Origin: Rhabdornis inornatus
Lineage: Eukaryota > Chordata > Aves > Passeriformes > Rhabdornithidae
DNA length: 64,000 bases
Assembly (NCBI GenBank): GCA_013397075.1
Contig: VWZS01011030.1
Coordinates: forward strand, 379,334 to 443,333
Direction of reading: 5' to 3'
Shown: piece by piece, positions 1 to 10,000 of the stretch
How the letters are laid out: each line of letters opens with the position of its first letter
Position numbering within the stretch: the stretch's first letter is position 1
Translations under genes and position numbers: made by a program
The notes under the pieces: generated by a model
The model's input: only the letters and a program-made list of their open reading frames with translations
The model's database searches: none
What the model was told of the DNA's origin: nothing

Positions 1-1770
1 AGCCCCCCCAGCATCTCCCCCCACCCAACTGCAGCTCCCAGCAGAGACCCAAGCCCTGGAGCACAGCTCAGCAATCCCAGCCTGGCTTCACATCTTCAGG
101 AGACAAAACCAGCACCACTCCCACCCCTGCTCTCACTAATTAGCCCTGATGAGCCTCTGGGCTCCTTCTGCCTTGCACTGCAGTGGAGGGATTTCCCTGC
201 TGAGCCCTGCTCTGTTCACTCCTGCATAGGTGATGGGACTCAACCCTTTTCCTCTCTTTTCTTGCTTTCCCTCCTTCCCTGCTGGTCACCATCCCCAGCA
301 CCCACAGGGGGGGATGTCCATCCGCCCCTCACCTCCCTTCTCTGAGGGGAGACCCCTCTGCTCTCCTCCTGCCCCAAATTCAGCCCCACCTGGTGCCTAC
401 CCAGCTCAGTGGGGTGCAGGGAGATGGGTCCCCACTCTTCCTGAACTCCATCTCTTCTGGGAGAAGGCTTTGTGGATGTTCCCTGCCTCACACTGCTGCT
501 GAACCTGCAGCTGCCTGACCCCAAGCCCAGCTCCACGAGCTCCTGTTTTCCCCTACAAGGCTCCAGAGAGTTCCCAGCCAACACTGCAGGACACCTCAGG
601 GCAGCAACACAGTGACACAGATGTGGCAGCTGATAGAAAAGACCGGGGAGTCTCTTCCCCTTTTTATTGAAAATGATCATTTCTATTCTAGTGCAAACAC
701 TGTACATTTTATATCACAAAGCAATGGGTAATTTACAGGATACACTTCCATCTGGAAATCCAGCCTCATCAATCATCCATCCCTGTCATGCACAAAATTC
801 CCACTTTGAGGGAACCAGTCACCTATTCCTCTGTTGAGAAAGGGGGAGCCTGAGAAAACAGAGTAGGCAAGAGGAAAATGCCTAAAGACACATTTTTCTC
901 CCCTGGATGGTGCCCAAACTTCATGATAACCGTGGTCACCATGGCAACTTCCCAGAGCTACAACTGAAATCTACTGAAACCTTGGAGAACTCCACTCTCT
1001 GAGGACAAGGCCCTTGATTTGCATATATATTCACATGGTTTAATAAAATACAGATTAAACATACATGACTCTAAAATTTCACTTTGGCTTGATCAAAAAG
1101 AAGTCACTGTTGTTTTGCTGAGCAATAAAGAAACACCAAAAGCTGTCTGTTCATCCAGCTGGACTCTGGTTAGTAAATCCATGTAAACAAGGCACTATTG
1201 GGTCACCAAAGGGGATGTAAAGGTCTCATCTGAACTGACAACAGTTCAGATAAGGATGTGGTGGCATCCCTGACCAAGCAGCCTGAGCCAAGGCAAGACC
1301 CAGCCCAAACTGGAGGTGCAGAAGCTTCCACAGCCTTCCTGCAGGAGCTGTGAGCCTAACCCTAACCCTAACCCATGCCAGGCAATTCAGATGAAGTGAG
1401 GAACCTGAACAAGGGCTTGCACAGGCATTTGTAAGCCCCTTCACGTGAGCATCACAGCATGGGGATGATCTCAGCCCACAGCTGGGTAATGGGGCACCAG
1501 GAGCTTCATGCCCCTTGAAAACCTCACAAAGTGATGTCCCTACACAGACAACAACAGAAGCTGCTCAGGGTGGTTTTTCTACTGCAGAAAAGACTGGGTG
1601 GAAGCCCCAGGCCAGCGAGACACTGAAGGAAAGAGCTGAAACTCCAGGGTGAAGGCTCAGGCCAGCACAGGGGAATTCATCCAGGCTGCTGTCACTGCTG
1701 GGATGGGGGTGGGGTGTGGAGGAGGACAGCAAGGCAAGAAGGGTGGAGAGCACCAGCTTCAGGTGCTGAA
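1..1770. repeat. Large direct duplication, copy A (cut by window edge)
   Basis: This block matches 2496-4265 base for base at an offset of 2495. The only difference I noticed is T at 497 against C at 2992. It ends exactly at a single N (1771), where the two copies lose similarity. I see no convincing gene inside. The minus strand has AATAAA at about 663-668 and the plus strand has AATAAA motifs at about 1042 and 1123, so it may contain the 3' UTR of an unidentified transcript. The longest open frames are not exon-like. The near-identity and the N at the junction make an unmerged contig overlap more likely than a real duplication. Confidence 0.95.
1355..1374 (+). repeat. Short interstitial telomere-like repeat (CCCTAA)3
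   Basis: Just over three consecutive CCTAAC units, matching the C-rich telomeric hexamer, sit inside duplication copy A. The tract is too short to be a functional telomere. It creates a meaningless VRVRVR stretch in a minus-strand open frame. Confidence 0.85.
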
Positions 1771-2231
1771 NCTGGAGGGGCAGGAAGGAGAAGGGTGAAC
1801 AGAAGTCCCTGTGGGCAAACCCTCAGGCATGGAGACACTTTTCTGTCACTGAGGGGTGAGCAGGAGATGTGGCTTTGCTATGAAGCCCATCAGGTGCCTG
1901 CTGCCATGGTGGGGACACCACAGGTGTGCAGGGCATGCTCAGGACACACCTGGGGGCTGCCACACCCTGCTCGTGCCACAGTTCTTGGTGATCCTACTAA
2001 AACCCAAACCAAACTGAGCTGGAGGCATCAGGTGAGGAGCCAGGCCAGGAGATGGACACCTGGCCAAATGCAGCTCACAGGAGCTGGCTGCAGGTCTGGA
2101 TGGACACCCAAGCCTGGTTCCAACTCACCCCAAGCCATTCCAGTCTCACAGTCCACTTCCAAGTGAATTTACAAGCCTGCTTCTTTTGGCAACCAAGAAA
2201 TAATAAGCAAGAGGGTGATATTATTATTATT

Positions 2232-2264
<33 letters not shown>

Positions 2265-2495
2265 TCAGCTTCAGAGGAGGGAGTAATCACCTTTCCAAGG
2301 AATGCAAGCTTGGCTGACTGCGAGAGCCTTGCAGAGATACCCATCTCCCCTTAACAGGGTCTGCCCTGCTGAAATTCAGCTGCCCAGGGAGGGTCAGAAG
2401 GCAGAGCAGCAGGGAAACAGGGTACCAGCCCAGATTCCCAGCAGCTGGCTCAAATCTGAATTAATCATTTAGTGACCAAGAAGGGAAGTTGCAGA
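1771..2495. other. Spacer between duplicate copies, starting with an N
   Basis: This unique 725 bp begins with the lone N at 1771 and runs into copy B. It has no exon-like segment, only a short ATT-type microsatellite near its middle. If the duplication is an assembly error, this segment should match the DNA that lies immediately before position 1 of the window. Confidence 0.6.
2218..2264 (+). repeat. (ATT)n trinucleotide microsatellite
   Basis: An almost uninterrupted ATT/TTA run of about 45 bp with one slip (TATATTA). It yields poly-Ile/Leu and poly-Asn open frames that are not genes. Confidence 0.95.
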
Positions 2496-4265
2496 AGCCC
2501 CCCCAGCATCTCCCCCCACCCAACTGCAGCTCCCAGCAGAGACCCAAGCCCTGGAGCACAGCTCAGCAATCCCAGCCTGGCTTCACATCTTCAGGAGACA
2601 AAACCAGCACCACTCCCACCCCTGCTCTCACTAATTAGCCCTGATGAGCCTCTGGGCTCCTTCTGCCTTGCACTGCAGTGGAGGGATTTCCCTGCTGAGC
2701 CCTGCTCTGTTCACTCCTGCATAGGTGATGGGACTCAACCCTTTTCCTCTCTTTTCTTGCTTTCCCTCCTTCCCTGCTGGTCACCATCCCCAGCACCCAC
2801 AGGGGGGGATGTCCATCCGCCCCTCACCTCCCTTCTCTGAGGGGAGACCCCTCTGCTCTCCTCCTGCCCCAAATTCAGCCCCACCTGGTGCCTACCCAGC
2901 TCAGTGGGGTGCAGGGAGATGGGTCCCCACTCTTCCTGAACTCCATCTCTTCTGGGAGAAGGCTTTGTGGATGTTCCCTGCCTCACACTGCCGCTGAACC
3001 TGCAGCTGCCTGACCCCAAGCCCAGCTCCACGAGCTCCTGTTTTCCCCTACAAGGCTCCAGAGAGTTCCCAGCCAACACTGCAGGACACCTCAGGGCAGC
3101 AACACAGTGACACAGATGTGGCAGCTGATAGAAAAGACCGGGGAGTCTCTTCCCCTTTTTATTGAAAATGATCATTTCTATTCTAGTGCAAACACTGTAC
3201 ATTTTATATCACAAAGCAATGGGTAATTTACAGGATACACTTCCATCTGGAAATCCAGCCTCATCAATCATCCATCCCTGTCATGCACAAAATTCCCACT
3301 TTGAGGGAACCAGTCACCTATTCCTCTGTTGAGAAAGGGGGAGCCTGAGAAAACAGAGTAGGCAAGAGGAAAATGCCTAAAGACACATTTTTCTCCCCTG
3401 GATGGTGCCCAAACTTCATGATAACCGTGGTCACCATGGCAACTTCCCAGAGCTACAACTGAAATCTACTGAAACCTTGGAGAACTCCACTCTCTGAGGA
3501 CAAGGCCCTTGATTTGCATATATATTCACATGGTTTAATAAAATACAGATTAAACATACATGACTCTAAAATTTCACTTTGGCTTGATCAAAAAGAAGTC
3601 ACTGTTGTTTTGCTGAGCAATAAAGAAACACCAAAAGCTGTCTGTTCATCCAGCTGGACTCTGGTTAGTAAATCCATGTAAACAAGGCACTATTGGGTCA
3701 CCAAAGGGGATGTAAAGGTCTCATCTGAACTGACAACAGTTCAGATAAGGATGTGGTGGCATCCCTGACCAAGCAGCCTGAGCCAAGGCAAGACCCAGCC
3801 CAAACTGGAGGTGCAGAAGCTTCCACAGCCTTCCTGCAGGAGCTGTGAGCCTAACCCTAACCCTAACCCATGCCAGGCAATTCAGATGAAGTGAGGAACC
3901 TGAACAAGGGCTTGCACAGGCATTTGTAAGCCCCTTCACGTGAGCATCACAGCATGGGGATGATCTCAGCCCACAGCTGGGTAATGGGGCACCAGGAGCT
4001 TCATGCCCCTTGAAAACCTCACAAAGTGATGTCCCTACACAGACAACAACAGAAGCTGCTCAGGGTGGTTTTTCTACTGCAGAAAAGACTGGGTGGAAGC
4101 CCCAGGCCAGCGAGACACTGAAGGAAAGAGCTGAAACTCCAGGGTGAAGGCTCAGGCCAGCACAGGGGAATTCATCCAGGCTGCTGTCACTGCTGGGATG
4201 GGGGTGGGGTGTGGAGGAGGACAGCAAGGCAAGAAGGGTGGAGAGCACCAGCTTCAGGTGCTGAA
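2496..4265. repeat. Large direct duplication, copy B
   Basis: Second copy of the 1,770-bp block. Similarity stops after the GGTGCTGAA motif ending at 4265, where copy A meets the N. The sequence then continues into unique DNA and an LTR. As in copy A, no coding exon is recognised. The minus strand again shows AATAAA near 3158-3163. Confidence 0.95.
3850..3869 (+). repeat. Telomere-like (CCCTAA)3 in copy B
   Basis: This is the counterpart of 1355-1374 at the duplication offset. It is the same short C-rich telomeric tract. Confidence 0.85.
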
Positions 4266-4427
4266 CAACCAGTTCAGCCTTTGGGCGATGTTACTCCAAG
4301 GCACTGGGTCCTTTCTGACCACATTCTTCAATAGTTTGTGTGTTTGTGCAAGCATGGGAAGCAGGAGTGAGTTCCTAAGTGCAGCCTGAGATTTCCAACA
4401 TGATCACTTGGCTCCAGGACCTGGAAC

Positions 4428-4852
4428 TGATGCCTTGGGTTTTAGCTTTTACATTTTTCAGAATCTCTGCTGCTTAGTGTGTAACTCTGAAACTTCCTAT
4501 TAGGTGGTAGTAAGTTCTCTTCATAGGGTAGTGACAAAACAATTCCTTTCTAGCTGGAGAACCAAGGACAACTGGTACCCAAAAAGCAGAAACAATGGTG
4601 AGGGAAAGGGGGCAAGCCAGACTTCATAGCCTGGGGCTGTGGTTGGATAATTGACCCCAATGTGTAGATGAACCAAAACTTATAAAAGTGTAAAAACTCA
4701 TGACCAGGATCCATCCTGGATTTGATTTGGGTGTAACCCCAGCCAGGCTCTTGCACTGCCCAAGGTGAATCCTTTCAATAAATTCCTATTTTATTCCTTT
4801 TGCTCTGTCTGGTCTCTGTTCCAGGTCAGCCTTTCCAGGAGCTGAACCCACA
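4428..4852 (+). mobile_element. Probable solo LTR of an avian endogenous retrovirus (ERVL-like)
   Basis: The segment has LTR architecture in the right order. It opens with TG, has a TATAAAA box at 4681-4687, and about 95 bp later an AATAAA poly(A) signal at 4777-4782. A T-rich, GT-rich R/U5-like tail follows and ends near CACA. No gag, pol or env reading frame lies on either side, so it reads as a solo LTR. The wording of the R/U5 part looks like bird ERVL LTRs I recall. The outer limits are approximate because I could not confirm a target-site duplication. Confidence 0.65.
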
Positions 4853-6024
4853 CTATGCAGGGCAAAAATATTTTGGTTTACACACATTAGGTTCTCTGGA
4901 CTGCAGGTGCCCAAAAAAAGCGATCACACAGAACATGATGGATTTCTCTAAGCACAGAACTCCTCCTGCCTCCCTTTCCCTGGTGTTCTGCCTGTGACTT
5001 TCAGCTTTTTGTCCCCATCACAATTAGGGTTTTTTTTCCTCAAAAATACCCACACAGGGAGGAAAAAAAAACATCCAGCAGCAATGCATACAATCACAGG
5101 CACAACTTACTCCAGTTTTGGATTCGGGGCTTTTTTCCTTGTGCTAGCTCAAATATTTTGGCTGGATTTCCATTCACCCTCTGCCAGTTTAATTTTCACC
5201 TACACTTTAAAGAGATTTATTCCTCATTTCCTGCAACATGCTGTTTTAGACTATCAAAGCCCACTGTCAGACATCCACATATGCCCAGTGTGTCTGCAGC
5301 AATCACCAGGGTGGAGATTTCAGCCACTCTACCAGAGTAGCATTTCTCATGACTGAGCTTCATTCTCCTTCCCTCATGGTCCAGCCTGGACCATGGAATA
5401 CCTCTGCTGTCTTCAGTGGGAATATTCCATGGCAAAGTCCATCTCAGTTTGGATACAAGTGCTATTTGCCATAAATCAACCCCTCCTCCCCCAAATGTGA
5501 GGGGATGAGCCAGCAATGAGAAAGATCCTAATTTCCTCAGGGTGCTTGTGTGGAGGAAATGCCTTTTGGGCTGCATCTCCTCTACTCTTTGTGGAGATAA
5601 ATAAATTAGGTCTTGATTAGGTCTCCAGAGCCCAGAGGGAGGGAAAATGGTTAAGGTTATAAGGTTAAGGTTATAGGACAAGCCCTACTGAGCAGTGTTC
5701 TGGGATCTTAGGAGGGATGCTCCATGCTGAGACACCCCTTGTGCTCAGACAGCCTTTCCCTGGGGATATCCCTGCATGTTCCCAAGAGCCACATGAACCA
5801 GGCTGGCTGCAGGGGAGATCCTTGCTGTGTTCTCTGAAGCTGCCCATGGGGAAAATCTGCAAAGGAGTGTGGCTCCCTGCAGCACCACTTCTTTGAGGTT
5901 TCTCACAGGAGGATTGCCTTTTCCAGCACTGCTCAAGGCTGCAGGGAAGAGCTCTGACAGGGTGAGGGAGGCTGTGGCTGGAATTTCAATGCACCAGCTC
6001 CACCTGGATGCAGCACAAACATCC
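4853..6024. other. PRRX1 downstream flank, no gene seen
   Basis: About 1.2 kb with no exon-like open frame on either strand. It could include distal PRRX1 3' UTR: further minus-strand AATAAA motifs occur, for example at 5216-5221. A shorter 3' UTR ending near 6025 is simpler. A small tandem GGTTAAGGTTATA repeat lies at about 5650-5675. Confidence 0.5.
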
Positions 6025-6042
6025 CGAAGGCTTTCAATGGAT

Positions 6043-6048
6043 TTTATT
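6043..6048 (-). terminator. Candidate PRRX1 poly(A) signal AATAAA
   Basis: The plus strand reads TTTATT, that is AATAAA on the PRRX1 strand, about 880 nt after the stop codon. It is the first canonical hexamer in a plausible context (AAAATAAAAT). No cleavage-site evidence is available from sequence alone. Confidence 0.45.
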
Positions 6049-6789
6049 TTGTTTAATAAAAAACACCAACCAAGCTTGCATGTATTATCTTATATATATA
6101 AATATATACAGTATATATAAAACAAATGCATCTGGACAACGCCTTTCCCTGTGGCACAAACTGTAAGGCATAGAAAGGAGTGTCCTGACAGTCCTGTTCT
6201 TGGCACTACACAGAGATCCCCCTGCTACACTCCCCCTGCTCACACACCCACGTTGGCTTTGCTCTCTTCTTTGGCTTTTTCAGGCAGCAGTGCTGGGAAC
6301 ACTCAACAAAACAATGGAGCTCTGCAGAGCCCAGGGAGGTTTTCCAGGCAACTCAGACAGCAGGAATCCATCTTGTTGCATGAATGGGCTTCTGGCAGAC
6401 TGATAGGAATGTGCTGCCTCTGTGGCACAAGGGACTGGAGGGACGAGGGTAGGGTGGGTATCCTGGAAATTGGTGACCAAACAAATTCTTCTTCTAGGGT
6501 GAGCTGGGGCAGCAGGGAGAGGAGCAAGCTTTGCATCTCAGCATGCTGGTGGTGGCACTTGTCCTGGGCTGAGATTGGCAGGGGTTTCCTTCTGCAGTCC
6601 CGTACAAAAATGGAAACCAGCGAGGGTGAGACTGTCCTTTACTGAAGAAGCTCGTAGTATATTGAGCAGAAGCAATAAACCCGACGATAACAAGAAAAAA
6701 ACAAAACGGTGGCATTATCCCAAAAGGAAGGAGGAACCTTATCACTCACAGGTTCTGTTTGCTCCCCATGTTCAGTTCTGGGTGAGGGT

Positions 6790-6862
6790 TGGCTTTTTTT
6801 TTAATTTTATTTTTTTTCCTTTTCTTTTTATGTTTTTTTTTCTCTTTTTCTTTTTTTTTTTT
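6790..6862 (+). repeat. T-rich low-complexity tract in the PRRX1 3' UTR
   Basis: Runs of seven to fifteen T separated by single A or C residues. On the mRNA strand this is an interrupted poly(A) tract 60-130 nt downstream of the stop codon. It is likely length-variable. Confidence 0.9.
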
Positions 6863-6921
6863 TCCCTTCTGTTGCGAAGCAGGATGGGTGCTGTTGTGTT
6901 TTCTCCTTCTGCCCCCGGCTG

Positions 6922-7060
6922 TTAATTGACTGTGGGCACCTGATTCCTCTGTAAACTATATTCCTTTGCCTTCAGTCTCAGGTTGGCAATACTGTTGGCC
7001 ATGTTCATGCCCTGTGCTGGGCTGGCATTGGTACACGTGGCAGAGTAGGTGGCCATGGCA
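6922..7060 (-). CDS. PRRX1: PRRX1 exon 4: C-terminal transactivation region and OAR domain
   Basis: The acceptor is a good pyrimidine tract ending CCATCCCTCAG, and the exon starts at 7060. Its first base completes the AG carried from exon 3 into an AGT serine codon. It encodes residues 200-245, beginning SAMATYSATC, containing MANSIANLRLKAKEYSL and ending QRNQVPTVN, then TAA at 6924-6922. The OAR (aristaless tail) motif is intact. It differs from the mammalian protein, as I recall it, at only a few positions around residues 210-218 (TNASPAQGMN). The short isoform replaces this exon's coding sequence. Confidence 0.97.
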
Positions 7061-10000
7061 CTGAGGGATGGAAAGAGAAACATCACGTCAGAAATCACCA
7101 GCAGAGCCTAAACCCTAAAAAATGTTTTTTTTTCCATACCTGTGGGATGCACTCCTGGTGTCAGCAGGGAATTACCACTCCCCTTTATTTAACACCCCTT
7201 TATTTAACTTTCTTTAACTTTACTTCTTTGTTCCCGCTGTTGTTCACTCACCCAGCGCCAAAGCTGGTTGGAAGTCAACAGGAAAAATTTCCACTTTTCT
7301 AACCCAAAAAGGTTTGCAATGAGGTCATCCTGCCATTCAGACCATTGTCCTTAAAAGTATTCCCACTGGAAGCAATGTCTTTTTGATGAGACCAATTGCT
7401 GGTTTTACAGCCTGTGAAATCACGTCACTTCTGAAGCACATGTTACATTAAAGAAACACTCTGGGAAAAACCCATTTCAACAATTGTGATGCTTTCTGGT
7501 TTCAGCCTTTTGGAAGGAAAATTTCCACATTTTTTCCCTTCAAAACTTCAGCTGATTATAAAGAGCATGTCCTAAAGGCTGAAGGAAAAAACCCAAAACA
7601 TAAACAACTTTTTCTCCCTTTAAATTGTGACTTTATTAATGAAAAACATCACTTCTGACAGCAGAGGCTGAAAAAGGATCTCCAACTCCTTTCTTAGCCT
7701 ACCAAAAAATCTGCAAAGCTGCTTTCCAGACCATCAGAAAACTTGTTTAATCCATGTGTCCTGTGGGTTTCTGTGAAAAGCAGCTCCCCCACGCCCCAAA
7801 ACCCTGCAAAATATTTGACCTGCTGCATTTCCTTTACGTGGCTCCACAGATCCAAACCAGGTGAAAAGCACCACAAGAACTGGGGGTGTCCATTTAACAC
7901 AGGATGCTCAGGAGGAAACCCCAGATTCTCTGCTGGAGGCTCAGCTCAGCTCTGGTGCTGACTTTTCCATCTGCCTGCCCTGGTGGCTCCCAGCTGAGGC
8001 TCTGCTCCATCCACAGACCAAAAAATCAACATGGGTTGGGGTTTTTTCTGCCTTTTTGTCTTCTCCTTTTTCTGTCTTTTTTTTTTTTTTTAAATCCTTC
8101 CAGCACTGACCTCCACAATTGAAAATGCCTTTGCAACAGCATATCTCCCAGCAGGGACAAGGAGGGTACAAAGCCCCAGAAAGTGTAAATAAAGGTGGTG
8201 GCTACTTAAGCCCATCTGCTTCCACAGGGTGAATCTCTCCCTTGTTTTTGAGCTGGAAGAAATTTGGAGACTTCCAAGGGTACTCTAAGCTAGAGAAAAT
8301 AGGAGTTTTCAGTCGGGGTGTAAACTGTCCCCATCCAAAACCAGGTTGATGGGCTGGAACTCCTGGGAGCTCCCAGCACACCAGAGGTTTGGGGAAGATG
8401 ATTTCACTCACTGATGCCAAGTGAAATCCCTGCTAAACCAAAAATCTCCAGAAGTGCTTTCTTTCATCAAGTTATTCCACCAGGAGCAGTGCACAAGAAG
8501 GCTCTGAATAGCTTGAGGGTTGCTCCAGAGACTCTCCAGGGTCTAATAAGGGTTGAAGTCACCCTGTTGCCCCCTCCCTCCATCCCACTGAGGCAGAGAA
8601 AAATCTCCTTCCTCCACTCAGCTGCCTGCTTTCATGAAACACAGAGGAGCATCGTGTTTCTGAGGCCTAAAATCCTTTTTTCAAATAAGGTTTTCAGTGG
8701 CCCATGGAGTCAAAGGTTGCTGGAGTAGGAAGTGAGGGCTGCCAGTCTTGTTTTCTTAGGAACCTATGCTAAAAAATGCCCAAGCAAAACATTTTTCAAC
8801 TCCAAAAAAATAACAGCATCTACTTGGCTTGTCTGTGTGACAGCAGAGATCTGCAAATAGCTTTGGCTGACCTGTGGCTGAATGTATTTGGAGAATAAAC
8901 ACAGGGATTGAAAACTTTCCCCAGATCTAAGAGTAAAAGCAGCCCTGGCCAGCCCCCACCCCAGGAGTTGCTAATTGTTAATCAGGGGCTGCTACAGCAC
9001 TGCTGGGAAGATGGGGAGGGGACAGAGGGCCATGCAAACACTGCACATGGCTGGAAGGTTTCAGTATGATTTCACCAATATTTGAATGATCTTACTGCAA
9101 AGCTTTAATGAGGCTGTGACAGCCCAGCCCTTCCAGATGAATGTGGTTGACAAGAGATGAGCAGGAGGATCAGGAACTTCAGACAAGACAAGGGGAAGAT
9201 GTGGGTAGGCACAGCCTGGAGCTGAGGGGCTGGAGAGCCATCCCCAAGGCTGTCCCTTCTCCCCTGCTCTCATCAGCACATCCCAGGTGCTGCCAGAGAC
9301 CTCAGGCAGCCAGGGTGCCCTTGGGAGTCACCTCTGCAGGGTCTTCTCCTAGCAGTGATTAACAACATCTTGGGAGGGATGACCTCTCTTTAAAAGTGTG
9401 AGAGGTAGAAATAATATAATAATGCTCCCTACATGAGCATTCCCTAGGGATCTGGTGCTGTGACCAGTGCAATCTCACTGAAGTGGGGAAGGAACTTGCT
9501 TCCCTTCCCTGATCTCCCCTCCCCAGAATGCTGCAGCAAGGAACACTTCACAGGGAGAAAGCCTTAACCCCAAAAAGAGGGATTTTGACAGAGAGCAGAC
9601 CTCAGAAAAAAATCCAAAGGATAAGGGCCCTTCCTAAGATGAAGCTGGTGGCCACCAAAAGCATCCTTTTCCATATTTGGAGTGGGTGATCTATATCTAT
9701 ATCTATATCTATATCTATATCTATATCTATATCTATATCTATATCTATATCTATATCTATATCTATATCTATATCATCTATATCTATATCTAANATATCT
9801 AATCTATATCTAATCTCTGTATATCTATATCTATCTATATCTATAACTCTTTCTTCTGGAGATACAGGGTGGATATGAGGAGGACCCCATGGAACTGAAG
9901 CAAGAAACAGGAAGACCATGTGTTTACAGCTCTTACTGTGCAAACAACACTGGGAGCAAAAAGAGGGTCAAGGTGACCAAGCAAGAGGGGTCCTGTGCAT

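Larger units (their letters stand above)
6025..6921 (-). other. PRRX1: PRRX1 3' untranslated region (inferred)
   Basis: This is the minus-strand sequence following the PRRX1 stop codon. It is T/A rich, with a long A-rich tract on the mRNA strand (6790-6862), a TATATA-rich block (about 6090-6120) and a canonical poly(A) signal at its far end. The length, about 0.9 kb, is inferred from that signal. Longer 3' ends reaching the next AATAAA motifs are possible. Confidence 0.55.

Noticed and set aside
9602..9943. Asp-Ile repeat protein
   Set aside because: Translation of the ATATCT microsatellite, interrupted by the N at 9794.
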